Both the position numbers and the translations under genes were made by a program. Below the pieces are notes generated by a model. It made no database searches. It was given only the letters and a program-made list of their open reading frames with translations, and was not told where the DNA came from. 64,000 bases of DNA, from the NCBI RefSeq assembly GCF_003054265.1, contig NZ_QBKT01000005.1:1-64000 (forward strand), written 5' to 3'. Shown here piece after piece: positions 1 to 9,201 of the stretch. Numbering within the stretch: position 1 is the first letter of the stretch; every line of letters starts with the position of its first letter. This DNA is from Kordia periserrulae (GTDB lineage: Bacteria; Bacteroidota; Bacteroidia; Flavobacteriales; Flavobacteriaceae).

Positions 1-42
1 GCAGATGGTACTGCAGCAATGTGGGAGAGTATGTCGCCGCCT
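1..42 (+). rRNA. rrf: 5S rRNA, 3' end (partial)
   Basis: The first 42 bases match the conserved 3' end of bacterial 5S rRNA (GATGGTACTGC, then GTGGGAGAGT, then GTCGCCGCC). They are followed at once by a terminator. The rest of the rRNA operon lies upstream of the window, so this is the downstream end of an rrn operon transcribed rightward. Confidence 0.85.
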
Positions 43-51
43 TTTTTAATT

Positions 52-84
52 AAGTCCTTACTTTTTAAAGTAAGGACTTTTTTT
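52..84 (+). terminator. Rho-independent terminator of the rRNA operon
   Basis: A perfect 13-bp stem (52-64 with 67-79) has a 2-base loop and is followed by a T-run to 84. It sits 10 bases after the 5S rRNA end. Confidence 0.9.
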
Positions 85-270
85 ATACCTGAAATTTAGC
101 TCTTAAGTAAAACAACATCTTCAAGCTTTCTTATAAAAAGCAATATTACACCATCTTTTTTAGATATTATAAAGCAAAAGGCAAAACGAAATTTTATCAA
201 GAATTATCAACACAAAAACTATCATATTTTAAAGAAAGTTGATACGACTATTTTGATATTTTTTTAGAAT

Positions 271-305
271 AAAAAAACCTCTTGAATGATTAATTCAAGA
301 GGTTT
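271..305 (-). terminator. Terminator of the 329-4053 operon
   Basis: A 13-bp stem (275-287 with 293-305) has a 5-base loop. The A-run at 271-277 reads as a T-run on the minus strand. It lies 24 bases past the stop codon of the last gene of the operon. The 85-270 stretch between the two terminators is AT-rich and shows no gene. Confidence 0.85.
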
Positions 306-328
306 GCGAAACAAAAAATAGAAGCTTA

Positions 329-1153
329 TTATTTTACAATAAGCTTTTTAGTCGTTTTTATATCGTTTGACATAATATGTATTAGATATAATCCCGAAGC
401 GATATTACTAACATCGATAGTGTCATCTTGTGATAGCTGCATAGGAATTTGTTTTCCTGTATTGTCAAATACTTCTATTTGAATATCCTGAATTCCATTA
501 GGAACTTGAATTTTTACAATGTCACTTGCTGGATTTGGATATAATGATAATGAAGAGAGTTCATTTTGTTCTTCAACTGATAAGGTGTTGAAATCAAATG
601 TACTCATGCCTGACACAGCGGAAGCGTTTGGGTCTACCACGTTTACAAAAGTTGTAGAACCATCATCTATCATATCTGCTTGTTTGAATGATTTTAATGG
701 TGCTATAGAAGTTGCTAAGGCAGAATTGTTTTCTAAAATATACATAGTTCCGCTTGTTGGACTTCCATTTACTGTAAATGTATATGTGTTCGTATTTGTA
801 GCCGTTGAGGGTGCAGAATACGTTGCTGGACTTCCTAAAGTTTCTGTGATTAAATATCCATCAATTGAAGGCATTCCTACATTGGTTCCATCAAAGAAAG
901 TGGCACTAGCGCCACCGCCTAGAGAAGTTGCTGATCCTATATCAATAGTGACTCCATCAGGTACAATGATTGTAAATCCATAGCTTTGTACCAATGGCGC
1001 AAATGTATTGGCACTTGCATTAGGTACTGCTTGCACTGTAAAATTGTACGCTCCATTGTGTTGAAATGTATAGGTGTAGCCATCTTGAGCTTTTAGCGAC
1101 ATGGCTAAAAGGCATACAAAACTTACTAGTGCTATCCTTATTATATTTTTCAT
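329..1153 (-). CDS. Secreted protein with T9SS type A sorting domain
   Basis: The 274-residue protein has a signal peptide (about residues 1-22, ending ..SLKAQ). A central Ser/Thr/Gly-rich region matches no family I recognise. The C-terminal ~75 residues form a type IX secretion sorting domain: the SLYPNPASD start motif, an FDNTGK segment, the SGLYLIHI motif and a Lys-rich end (KKLIVK). Such proteins cross the outer membrane through T9SS, and PorU (encoded at 36-40 kb) normally removes the domain. It is the last gene of a three-gene operon, 4 bases after the repeat protein. The passenger function is unknown; surface or secreted location is well supported. Confidence 0.85.
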   Translation of the reverse strand: MKNIIRIALVSFVCLLAMSLKAQDGYTYTFQHNGAYNFTVQAVPNASANTFAPLVQSYGFTIIVPDGVTIDIGSATSLGGGASATFFDGTNVGMPSIDGYLITETLGSPATYSAPSTATNTNTYTFTVNGSPTSGTMYILENNSALATSIAPLKSFKQADMIDDGSTTFVNVVDPNASAVSGMSTFDFNTLSVEEQNELSSLSLYPNPASDIVKIQVPNGIQDIQIEVFDNTGKQIPMQLSQDDTIDVSNIASGLYLIHIMSNDIKTTKKLIVK

Positions 1154-1157
1154 AATT

Positions 1158-2570
1158 TTAATTTTCTGGTAATTGTTCTAAAATTTGATATGTGCTAAAG
1201 TTTAGGAAATTTCCGGGATGTGCTAACACATTTTGTAATAGTATTGGTGTATCAGGAGTTGTTCCTGTGTATTGTGTATTTCCGTCCATATTGATGTCAT
1301 GAGTATTGTACCCAACAACAACATAGGTAGGGAAATTTAGAAAGTTTCCAGCATCGTTCAATACTTCTGATAATATACTAGGTGAATCTGGAGTTGTTCC
1401 TGAATACTGAATTATAGTATCACCGTTCACATTTCCTGCCCAAAGCGCCATATCACCATTTGGTAATTGTACACGCGCATTTGAACCGAACGTACTCGTG
1501 GCACTATTCGCCAAGTCAACATTACTTGAAACTACAGAAAGTGGAATTACATTGGCTGTTACAGTACCCAAATGGTTACGGTGCTTTATAGCCACAAAAT
1601 AACTTCCTGTAATACCTCTTAAGATAACATCTGAAGTTCCATCTAACGCTACGATGTCTCCGTCTCTTTGTATTAAGGCAGATGTTTGGTCAATCACAAC
1701 CGTGTTGTCTGAACTACTTCTAATTTCAATCCATACCCAATCCACAATATTATCTGCGGCTGCTCCGGTTCCAGCGATTCCACCATCATTGAATACGTTG
1801 GAATCAGCTATTACGTCTCCAGCATCATACGGACTTATTTTCGGAATTAAATTTCCAGCACGTAAGTTGTCGTTCATTAAGTCATCGTCAACAGGATTCA
1901 AAATAGGACCTTGTAAAAATACTTTTGCACGTATTCGAAGGTCTACTATTTGGTTTGGGTCTAAGAATCCATTAAATGAGTCTATGTCAAATCCGTCGCC
2001 ATTACTTCCTCCATATAGTACCGTTAATGATGTATTATCTAGTGTGGTTGCGGTTAGTAATGCTAAGTCAAAACCATCGCCGTTGTTACCATTATACAAA
2101 ACAGTTAATTGTGTATTATCTAATGTAGTGGCAGCGAGCAACCTATTTGCATATCCATCACCATTATTTCCATCATACAACACTGCCAACTGCGTATTGT
2201 CGAGCGTAGTAGCGGCAAGCAGTCTATTTGCAAAACCGTCACCATTGCTTCCATCATATAATACCGCTAATTGCGTATTGTCGAGCGTAGTGGCGGTAAG
2301 TAGTCTATTTGCATAACCATCGCCATTACTTCCGTCATATAAAACTGTTAGTGAAGTATTGTTTAGTGTGATAGCTGCAACCAATCTGTTTGCATATCCA
2401 TCGCCATTACTTCCGTCATATATAACTTCTAGAGAAAGGTTTGTGAGTGTGATAGATGAGCGACTTTCTACGTCAAATCCATCACCGTTAGAACCTTCAT
2501 ACAATTGCGCATCAACGTGCATACTATACAGGAGAGAAATAGTCAATAAGAAAAGAATTCTTTTTTTCAT
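1158..2570 (-). CDS. Secreted protein with seven 27-residue repeats
   Basis: The 470-residue protein has a signal peptide (MKKRILFLLTISLLYS..DAQ). It is followed by six full 27-residue repeats and the start of a seventh (residues 24 to about 195). Each begins YDGSNGDG and continues with an ANRLLxATTLDNTxL-type segment. The C-terminal half (about 200-470) is a non-repetitive beta-type domain seen in many Bacteroidota surface proteins. It ends with two tandem segments holding NVNGD and DINMDG, like dockerin or EF-hand calcium loops. I see no T9SS sorting domain. It sits between the sulfatase-modifying-factor-fold protein (10-base gap) and the T9SS cargo protein (4-base gap), so the three are probably made together. 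Adhesion or a matrix role is a guess. Confidence 0.8.
   Translation of the reverse strand: MKKRILFLLTISLLYSMHVDAQLYEGSNGDGFDVESRSSITLTNLSLEVIYDGSNGDGYANRLVAAITLNNTSLTVLYDGSNGDGYANRLLTATTLDNTQLAVLYDGSNGDGFANRLLAATTLDNTQLAVLYDGNNGDGYANRLLAATTLDNTQLTVLYNGNNGDGFDLALLTATTLDNTSLTVLYGGSNGDGFDIDSFNGFLDPNQIVDLRIRAKVFLQGPILNPVDDDLMNDNLRAGNLIPKISPYDAGDVIADSNVFNDGGIAGTGAAADNIVDWVWIEIRSSSDNTVVIDQTSALIQRDGDIVALDGTSDVILRGITGSYFVAIKHRNHLGTVTANVIPLSVVSSNVDLANSATSTFGSNARVQLPNGDMALWAGNVNGDTIIQYSGTTPDSPSILSEVLNDAGNFLNFPTYVVVGYNTHDINMDGNTQYTGTTPDTPILLQNVLAHPGNFLNFSTYQILEQLPEN
1983..2501 (-). repeat. 81-bp in-frame tandem repeats (six full units plus a partial)
   Basis: Units start at 2501, 2420, 2339, 2258, 2177, 2096 and 2015 on the minus strand, each encoding a YxGxNGDG start. 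The central units differ by only a few substitutions, which indicates recent expansion or homogenisation. The outer units are more diverged. Confidence 0.9.
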
Positions 2571-2580
2571 CTCCTAGGTC

Positions 2581-4053
2581 TTATGGTGCAGTTCTTACAG
2601 CTCTAAATCCTAAACGGTTATTTCCAGTTCCAATAACGGATGCTCCATCAAATCTATCAGAAACTCTAATAAAGTCAGCTCCATTTAACCAACTTCCACC
2701 TCTGTAACTGTATCCGTCACCTGTAGTGTTGTTTGGCCAGTTGACTGCCGTTCCGTTTCCTGTAGAACTTATAATTCCGTTTCCATGTACACCTGTAAAG
2801 TTTCTTCCTTGAGCAGTTCCTACAGATACGCAACGCTCATACAAGTTTCCAGACATTTCCATGATGCCATAATACGTGCCACCAGTTTCTTCGCGGTTGT
2901 TGTTTACAGCACTTGCCGCAAAGATTCCGTTACGTAATGGTCCGCTGATAGTTCCATTGGTATCTGCATAGATAGCATTTCCAGTGTTAGTCTCAGGATT
3001 GGAAACTCGTTCACTAGAGAATCCAGAGTTTACTAAGGTATATGCATTAGAAGCAATATTAGCGCTTCCCCAAGCAAATTCTCCTGGTTTTGGAAGTACA
3101 GGACCGCGACATGCTTTTTCATATTCTAGTTCTGTCATTGGACGCATTCCAGTCCAGTCCATATATGCATTAATATCTCCAGGGCTTAAATAACTACAAG
3201 CTCTGTCTGGTGCACTTGTTGTAGCACTTGCTGAACCACCAGTCCATGAAATCGTATTTCTACTTATAACGGCGTCACTGTTTTTGTGATCGATATCTGT
3301 TACATCTCTGTTTATTTTTTGAGTTTCTGTCAAACTATTAAAAAAGCCTAGCCACTGTGCTTCCGTTACTTCGTACTTCATGCAATAGAAAGCTCCAAAT
3401 CCTTTTGGGAATGATGCATTTAGACTTCCAGTTAAGTCACCACCGCTTGCATTGGTTGCTGTGTAATATAAGTTTCCAGAAGTATTTGCAATAGTTATCG
3501 CGTTTTCTGATGCAACTTGATAGGAAGAAGATGTTGAAAATCCTCCAGCATAAAACTTATTAGCTTCACTTCCTGTAGTTCCTCCTAAGTAAAAAGGGCC
3601 TTCTGGAACATATACCATTTCAATAGCGAATACTTGAATATCAATGATGTCATTGGTGTCTGTAGCACCAAAATTCCATCGCAATTGTGTGTTTTGAAAG
3701 TTAACATTTCCACTTCCGTCAGCAGCTCTATAAATGAAAGCACCCATACCGTCAGAGGTTACATCTAATGTGGAACCTGCAGCAGCTACAGAGTTTGCTT
3801 GACTCACAATTCCGTGTGTCCAAGCACCGTTATTGACTCTGTATTTTATAAATACCCAAGCAGCGTCCCAGTTGGACGGTCCAGAACTGATTCTCCATGA
3901 ATTTTCCCAAAAAAGATCAAATTCAACATGTACCCAGTTCGATACTTCGTTCAAATTTTCAAGAGAGATATTGCTCACCTGAATGTTATTTGCCTTTGTT
4001 GAAGTGCTAAAGGCGAAACAAATTAGTAGTAAGAATAGTGTAATTTTTTTCAT
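2581..4053 (-). CDS. Secreted SUMF1/FGE-fold (formylglycine-generating-enzyme-like) protein
   Basis: The start is placed at the ATG at 4053, which gives a clean signal peptide (MKKITLFLLLICFAFSTSTKA); the reading frame extends 11 codons further upstream without one. An N-terminal ~130-residue beta domain is rich in Trp. It is followed by an FGE/SUMF1 domain (about 145-490) with YVPEGPFYLGG, FYCMKYEVTEAQW, MDWTGMRPMTELEYEKACRG, MEMSGNLYERC and the ending RLGFRAVRT. In Bacteroidota this fold is often structural rather than enzymatic (GldJ and GldK share it). I cannot tell whether the formylglycine chemistry is retained. It is the first gene of the operon leading to the repeat protein and the T9SS cargo. 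Confidence 0.85.
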   Translation of the reverse strand: MKKITLFLLLICFAFSTSTKANNIQVSNISLENLNEVSNWVHVEFDLFWENSWRISSGPSNWDAAWVFIKYRVNNGAWTHGIVSQANSVAAAGSTLDVTSDGMGAFIYRAADGSGNVNFQNTQLRWNFGATDTNDIIDIQVFAIEMVYVPEGPFYLGGTTGSEANKFYAGGFSTSSSYQVASENAITIANTSGNLYYTATNASGGDLTGSLNASFPKGFGAFYCMKYEVTEAQWLGFFNSLTETQKINRDVTDIDHKNSDAVISRNTISWTGGSASATTSAPDRACSYLSPGDINAYMDWTGMRPMTELEYEKACRGPVLPKPGEFAWGSANIASNAYTLVNSGFSSERVSNPETNTGNAIYADTNGTISGPLRNGIFAASAVNNNREETGGTYYGIMEMSGNLYERCVSVGTAQGRNFTGVHGNGIISSTGNGTAVNWPNNTTGDGYSYRGGSWLNGADFIRVSDRFDGASVIGTGNNRLGFRAVRTAP

Positions 4054-4170
4054 TACTTTGATTTTGATTGTTAGTATTTGATACATTGTATTTTGTTTTT
4101 GTGCCTAGCAACAGCTATATGTTAACATTTTATGGTGTTAATAAAATTTGGGAGTTAATTGATAACAATT

Positions 4171-4178
4171 CAAATATA
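4171..4178 (-). promoter_or_regulatory. Candidate -7 box for the 4053-329 operon
   Basis: TATATTTG on the minus strand fits the Bacteroidetes -7 consensus TAnnTTTG and lies about 118 bases upstream of the ATG. No convincing -33 TTG was found at the right spacing, so this is tentative. The 4054-4395 region between the two divergent genes holds no gene I can support. Confidence 0.35.
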
Positions 4179-4395
4179 TGTGAAGGAAAAGTTAAAAAGT
4201 GTAGTTTTTGTGTAAATGGAAGCAAAAGTTGTATAAATTGTTTCTGCTGTAAAAAAGGCTAAAAAAGGGGAAAATCCCCTTGTATGTTATCTATTTACGA
4301 AAGTAGACCGCATATACATATTTTTGAACCAATGATACGAACTGCGTCAGAAATTAACCCGAAAAGTGTACCTTTAAATTATAAAATGAATACCT

Positions 4396-5133
4396 ATGTT
4401 GAAAGCAATTTTAATTGACGATGAACCTAAAGCGCTGGAAAGTCTTTCTTGGGAGTTGGATAATTTTAGTGACGAAATTGAAATTTTAGCGAAGTTTACC
4501 GATCCAGAAGAAGCATTAATTTATATTGAAAAAGTATCTTGTGATTGTCTTTTTTTAGATATTGAGATGCCAACAATGGACGGTTTTCAGTTTTTAAATC
4601 GCTTAAAGACAAAGGATTTTGCCGTAATTATTACCACAGCATATAATGAATACGCAATTAAAGCGTTAAAAGAAGAAGCTATTGATTATTTGTTGAAGCC
4701 TATTGATATGGACGACTTAAAAGTTGCCATCTCAAAAGTGAAAAAATACATTTCTCGAAATGATGTTTCTACCGAAAAATTTGAGCGTATTCTTTCAGAC
4801 TATAACAGTCGATTCAATAAAAAGCGAATTACGATAAATACGGATGGGAAACTTATTTTTCTCGATTTAGATGAGTTACTTTTTGCAGAATCGGATGGAA
4901 ATTATAGCACATTATATCTCACAAATTCCAAAAAAATAGTGCTGACGAAAAAGCTAAAAGAAGTGAATGCGATGTTGCCAGACGAGCGCTTTTTCCGAAT
5001 TCACAATTCATACATTGTCAATTTAGATAAAATAAAAGAGTTTATAAAAGCAGATGGTTATGTCATTTTAGTATCCAATCATAAAATACCAATTTCAAGA
5101 CAGCGTAAAGCAGCGTTTTTGGAAAAATTATAA
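4396..5133 (+). CDS. LytTR-family response regulator
   Basis: The 245-residue protein has a receiver domain (1-120) with acidic D8 D9, the phospho-acceptor D55 in FLDIEMPTMDGF, a switch Thr in TTAYNEYA and Lys in LLKPID. It is followed by a LytTR DNA-binding domain (about 145-245) with FAESDGNYSTLYL and RIHNSYIVNL. Its gene stops 18 bases before a histidine kinase gene, so the two form a two-component pair of the LytS/LytR (AlgR) kind. Target genes are unknown; the small peptide genes just downstream are one possibility. Confidence 0.95.
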   Translation: MLKAILIDDEPKALESLSWELDNFSDEIEILAKFTDPEEALIYIEKVSCDCLFLDIEMPTMDGFQFLNRLKTKDFAVIITTAYNEYAIKALKEEAIDYLLKPIDMDDLKVAISKVKKYISRNDVSTEKFERILSDYNSRFNKKRITINTDGKLIFLDLDELLFAESDGNYSTLYLTNSKKIVLTKKLKEVNAMLPDERFFRIHNSYIVNLDKIKEFIKADGYVILVSNHKIPISRQRKAAFLEKL

Positions 5134-5151
5134 AAAAATAATATAAAGTGT

Positions 5152-7083
5152 ATGTGTCAATTACGTAAGAATGTATTTGTTTGCGTTCTTTTCTTCTTAT
5201 CTACCATTAGCTATTCACAAAGTATCGACAGTGTTTTTGTGAAAGATGCCAATGCACTTTTGAAAACACAATCCCAAGAGTATGCAAGCATAGATGAAGT
5301 CCTTAAATTGTATAAGAAAGACTCCTTACAGCTACAATATTTAATCGATGTATATCAAAAGAATACGTATTTAGAAGGTGAAAGCTACGCGCTGAACGCT
5401 ATGGGCGAATATTGCCGAAATACCTCGCAATACGAGAAAGCTATTGAATTTCATGAAGCCGCTTTGGCAAAAGCAGAAGCTGCCGATAATAAATTATTGC
5501 AAGTACGCGCGCTCAATATGTTAGGCGTTGTGTACCGACGCATTGATGATATTCGAAAAGCCTTAGATTATCATCAAGAAGCGTTGGCGTTGGCGGAAAG
5601 TATTCCAAATAAAGACACTGCGGTGAAGAAAAGTATCGCCGTGTCACTCAATAGTATGGGAAATATTTTCTTAGTGCTAGAGCAGTACGATTTGGCGGTA
5701 CAGCGCTTTACCAAATCTATGGAAATAGAAAAAAGTGTTGGAAATAAATTAGGACTCGCCATCAATTATCACAATATTGGATATGCCAAAGAAGCTACGG
5801 GCGATTTAGAAGGCGCGTTGGAAGATTACAAAGAATCATTGCATTATAATAACGAAATCAACTCAGATTTAGGACGTGTAATTTGTAACAATACGATTGG
5901 TCGAATTTATATCAAACAGAAAAAGTACCAAGAAGCGATTGATATTATTTCGTCTACGTTGGAGCAAGCGAAAGGCTTGCGCGATAAATTTCACCTTTCG
6001 GGCGTGTATACCAATTTAGGGTGGGCACATTTGGAGTTGAAAAATTATCCAAAGGCTAAAAAATATTTGAATGAAGGATTGGAAATTTCGAAAGAATACA
6101 ATCTAAAAAGTTCTATTGCGGAAAGTTACGGGCGTTTGGCTACGCTTGCGGAACAAGAAGGAAACTATAAAAAAGCTTTTGATTATCAGAAGACTTCTTA
6201 TGAATTGAACGAAGAAATTACCAACGAAAAGAATTTTAAATATGTGAATGATTTAATCGTTAAGTATGACACTAAAAAATTCAACACGCAGATTAAAAAT
6301 TTAGAGAAAGAAAACGCTACGGTAAAACAAACTTTAAAACGAAACAAAAGTATTTGGATTACGAGTAGTGTGGTATTTGCGTTTTTGGCGATTATGATTT
6401 ACATATTATATCGTCAGCGATTGTTGAATAATGAAAAGAAAATTTTGACGTTGGAGCAAGACATGTTGCGCAGTCAGATGAATCCGCATTTTGTGTTTAA
6501 TTCGCTAAATTCTATCAAGCAATACATCATCAGTAACGAGCAGAAAAATGCCGTTCATTACCTAAATAAATTCGCGAAACTGATTCGTAAAATATTAGAT
6601 GCTTCTCGTGTAAAAGTTGTGTCGTTAAGCGATGAATTGGAAACGATGGACTTGTACATGAGCATTGAAAATATTCGTTTTTCTAACGAAATAAACTTTG
6701 AAGTATTGGTTGATGAAGATATTAATCTTGATCAAATTAAAATTCCGTCATTAGTGTTACAACCGTTTTTAGAAAATGCTTTATGGCATGGTTTATCGTC
6801 GAAAAAGGGCGAAAAAAATATCAAGCTTTCCGTGACCAAAACCAAAGATGATTTTGTGACCATTTCCATTACCGACAATGGAATTGGAAGAGAAGCCGCT
6901 GCACAAATTGCTCAAAACAAAATTGTCAAACGAAAGTCCATTGGAATTAGCCTAACCAAAAACCGACTTGCCAATTTTGTCAAAGACTTCAAAAACAGTT
7001 TCACAGTTCAGTTCATGGATTTAAAAGATCAATTCGAAAATCCAAGTGGAACCGAAGTGGTATTGAATATTCCGTTGCGATAA
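5152..7083 (+). CDS. TPR sensor histidine kinase (LytS/His_kinase family)
   Basis: The 643-residue protein has an N-terminal signal-like segment (..VCVLFFLSTISYS), then a periplasmic region of about six tetratricopeptide repeats (60-360). A coiled coil and one membrane helix follow (about 400-420). The cytoplasmic kinase has MNPHFVFNSLNS (phospho-acceptor His near 445), N-box LENALWHGL near 540 and G-box DNGIGR near 574. The TPR sensor suggests detection of a protein or peptide partner in the periplasm. The first ATG, at 5152, gives the signal segment directly. It is co-transcribed with the preceding response regulator. Confidence 0.93.
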   Translation: MCQLRKNVFVCVLFFLSTISYSQSIDSVFVKDANALLKTQSQEYASIDEVLKLYKKDSLQLQYLIDVYQKNTYLEGESYALNAMGEYCRNTSQYEKAIEFHEAALAKAEAADNKLLQVRALNMLGVVYRRIDDIRKALDYHQEALALAESIPNKDTAVKKSIAVSLNSMGNIFLVLEQYDLAVQRFTKSMEIEKSVGNKLGLAINYHNIGYAKEATGDLEGALEDYKESLHYNNEINSDLGRVICNNTIGRIYIKQKKYQEAIDIISSTLEQAKGLRDKFHLSGVYTNLGWAHLELKNYPKAKKYLNEGLEISKEYNLKSSIAESYGRLATLAEQEGNYKKAFDYQKTSYELNEEITNEKNFKYVNDLIVKYDTKKFNTQIKNLEKENATVKQTLKRNKSIWITSSVVFAFLAIMIYILYRQRLLNNEKKILTLEQDMLRSQMNPHFVFNSLNSIKQYIISNEQKNAVHYLNKFAKLIRKILDASRVKVVSLSDELETMDLYMSIENIRFSNEINFEVLVDEDINLDQIKIPSLVLQPFLENALWHGLSSKKGEKNIKLSVTKTKDDFVTISITDNGIGREAAAQIAQNKIVKRKSIGISLTKNRLANFVKDFKNSFTVQFMDLKDQFENPSGTEVVLNIPLR

Positions 7084-7092
7084 ATGTTACAT

Positions 7093-7344
7093 TTATTCAG
7101 AGTTTCCTATTCCATTATTAGTTTTTCCTTCGGTTGTTCTAGAGGTTGGAACGTCCGTGTCCGTAGGACAATTTGGATTCCTAGAAGCAGGAATTGTGCA
7201 ATCTATCGGAAGTGATTGTGTGCATTTTTCCACGGAATTCAATGTAGCGGTTTCATTATTGCCATTTGGAGCAGCTCCGCCAATGACGTTGTTTAAATTT
7301 TCCATGTTAGCAACAGTTCTCTTTGTAAAAAGCAATGTTTTCAT
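7093..7344 (-). CDS. Small peptide with double-Gly leader (RiPP precursor-like)
   Basis: The 83-residue peptide has a Lys/Arg-containing leader MKTLLFTKRTVANMENL followed by NNVIGG at residue 23. The remaining ~60 residues hold three Cys (KCTQ, DCTI, NCPT) and many Ser, Thr, Pro and Asn. The leader motif L-x-F-T-K-x-T-V-A-N is shared with the peptide at 9332. Bacteroidota encode many such precursors, some annotated as class I lanthipeptides. I see no LanB/LanC, radical-SAM enzyme or peptide exporter in the window, so modification is unproven. It is convergent with the histidine kinase (9-base gap) and lies downstream of the TPR/AraC regulator. Confidence 0.7.
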   Translation of the reverse strand: MKTLLFTKRTVANMENLNNVIGGAAPNGNNETATLNSVEKCTQSLPIDCTIPASRNPNCPTDTDVPTSRTTEGKTNNGIGNSE

Positions 7345-7430
7345 ACGTTTTGTTGATTTTAAGTATAGTTTAAGTAGGGATGTAAATGTAGCGGATTAAT
7401 GTGTGCAGAAATAACAGTTAGCTTGACGAT

Positions 7431-9140
7431 TTATAAATTGTCATTTTTTATTTTCTTTAGATAATTGGACGGAGAAATCCCTGTTTGCTTTTTAAACACT
7501 CTGCTAAACGTTTCGTGGCGACTAAATCCAAACTGCTCTGCAATATACTTTAATGTATATTTTTGATACTTCTTTTCAGCTTTCAATTTCGTCAACACTT
7601 TATCAATTCGATATGCATTTACGTAATTGGCAAACGACATTCCTTTATGCTCATTGATAATTTTAGACAAATATGAAGTATTGGTATCTATCTTTTTTGC
7701 CACAGAATTCAGCGTGCAACTTTGCGTTAAATAATATTCTTCTTCTTCCAATTGCGCTAAAGAAGACAAAATTCGTTGCACTTCTGCATCTTCTATTTTT
7801 GCATTTTGAATAGCAGGAGCAACCGATTTACGTGGTACGGCTCCTTTTTCAAGTAAAAGCGCTAACTTTTTTCGATTGATGCGATTTTTTCGGTAAAAAA
7901 TAAGCGCGATGATGCCAATACAAATACTTCCAAAAATGATGACAAATCTGATTTTTTGATAAAAACTTGCTTTTTCTTCAATTAGAGAAATCTTTTTCTC
8001 CAAAGCGGAAACATTGTAGGCATTGTGAAGTTTAGCGTATAAATTGCGATTGTCGTGCTGAACTTTATCACTGAGTTTTTTATACTTTTCTAAATAATAT
8101 TCCGCTTTTTTGCGATCATTTACATAGAAGTAATTTTTTGTCAACAGCAAATAAATTTCTGAAGTATCATTAAAATGAAAATCCTTTGAAATCAAAATGT
8201 CACTGGCTTTTTCAAGCACGGAAATCGCGTTTTTGGGTTGTTGTAATGTATCGTAAAGTCGTCCCAAATACAAGTACATAAACATTTGCCACTTATCATC
8301 TTTTTTGTCTTTAAAATACGCGGCTACTTCGTTGAAAACTTGCAACGCTTCATCAAATTGATTCGTTTCTTGCAACCATTGTCCTTTAGTGCTTAAAAAC
8401 AAGTAATAGCCAAACGTATCGGAATAAGCTTTGCTCTTCTTCAATCCCAAATTGACGTTTTGTAGCGTAGAATCCAAATAAGCAGGATTTGAATTTTCTC
8501 TGTAAAGGTCCAAATAAAGTTCACTGACAAGGTGCAACGCACTAATTTCACTGTACGCTTCCTTCTCTTCCATAAAACCTTTCAACGCGTTTTTAGCATC
8601 AATCAGCGCTTTTTTGGGTGTTTGTAGTTCTTTTTTAATCAATGCGATATTATTCAGCGCCACTAACGACATATACGAATCTTCCAATGTTTTGCTAACC
8701 TCAATGACATCTTCATAATGTGAAAAAGCTGCTTCAAGATTTCCTTCTTCATAACTTACATTTCCGCGTAAATTGAAACAATTTGAAAGCATATATGCAT
8801 CATTTGCTTTGGAAGCATACAACGCGAGACTGTCAATTGCTTGTGTCGTTTTTGCTTTTTTTCCCTGTCTTTTATATGCTAGAGCAAGCTTGTAAAACGC
8901 CTTGTTTTTTTTCGCAATATCATTTTCGTTTCTGGCAATTTGTAGCATTTTTTGCGCATACAATTCCAACGAATCGAAATTACTGTTTTGTGTGTTGCTA
9001 AACAAAGAATCGAGTTGGCGAAAAGAAAGAGAATCTAAAGAAACCGGTGTTACATTTTGTGCTTTTGAGGGAAGAACGGTAAAGCAAATAAAACATAAAA
9101 TAACGAGTCTGTACAAACAGAATGTACTGCTTTTTTTCAT
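7431..9140 (-). CDS. Membrane-anchored TPR/AraC-type transcription regulator
   Basis: The 569-residue protein has an N-terminal signal or anchor (..LVILCFICFTVLPSKA) and TPR repeats from about 60 to 370. A coiled coil and a transmembrane helix follow (about 398-417, FGSICIGIIALIFY). The C-terminal AraC-type double helix-turn-helix spans about 465-565 and includes DTNTSYLSKIINEHKGMSF, YIAEQFGFSRHETFSRVFKK and TGISPSNYLK. The plan puts a periplasmic sensor and a cytoplasmic DNA-binding domain in one chain, as in hybrid-like Bacteroidota regulators. It lies between two peptide genes with matching leaders and is divergent from the second. Control of these peptides is an inference. Confidence 0.9.
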   Translation of the reverse strand: MKKSSTFCLYRLVILCFICFTVLPSKAQNVTPVSLDSLSFRQLDSLFSNTQNSNFDSLELYAQKMLQIARNENDIAKKNKAFYKLALAYKRQGKKAKTTQAIDSLALYASKANDAYMLSNCFNLRGNVSYEEGNLEAAFSHYEDVIEVSKTLEDSYMSLVALNNIALIKKELQTPKKALIDAKNALKGFMEEKEAYSEISALHLVSELYLDLYRENSNPAYLDSTLQNVNLGLKKSKAYSDTFGYYLFLSTKGQWLQETNQFDEALQVFNEVAAYFKDKKDDKWQMFMYLYLGRLYDTLQQPKNAISVLEKASDILISKDFHFNDTSEIYLLLTKNYFYVNDRKKAEYYLEKYKKLSDKVQHDNRNLYAKLHNAYNVSALEKKISLIEEKASFYQKIRFVIIFGSICIGIIALIFYRKNRINRKKLALLLEKGAVPRKSVAPAIQNAKIEDAEVQRILSSLAQLEEEEYYLTQSCTLNSVAKKIDTNTSYLSKIINEHKGMSFANYVNAYRIDKVLTKLKAEKKYQKYTLKYIAEQFGFSRHETFSRVFKKQTGISPSNYLKKIKNDNL

Positions 9141-9201
9141 TGATAAAAGTAAGTTTCTACGTGCAAAATATAGATATTAAATCGCTTTGCCAAAATAATG
9201 T

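Noticed and set aside
519-983. 154-residue frame opposite the T9SS cargo gene
   Set aside because: It is the antisense shadow of the gene at 329-1153, which has a signal peptide and sorting domain.
1654-2577. Long plus-strand frames with Ser/Pro repeats
   Set aside because: They are antisense readings of the 81-bp repeats of the gene at 1158-2570; periodicity alone does not make them genes.
2581-4053. Second copy of GldJ or GldK
   Set aside because: It shares the FGE fold but lacks a lipobox and the GldJ-specific segments; it has a cleavable signal peptide and different operon partners.
4068-4262. 64-residue frame ending in six Cys (KKCSFCVNGSKSCINCFCCKKG region), followed by a hairpin at 4265-4281
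   Set aside because: It starts with TTG, overlaps the divergent operon start and has low-complexity TGT-rich DNA. The hairpin's T-run is on the other strand. A possible -7 box lies inside it on the minus strand.
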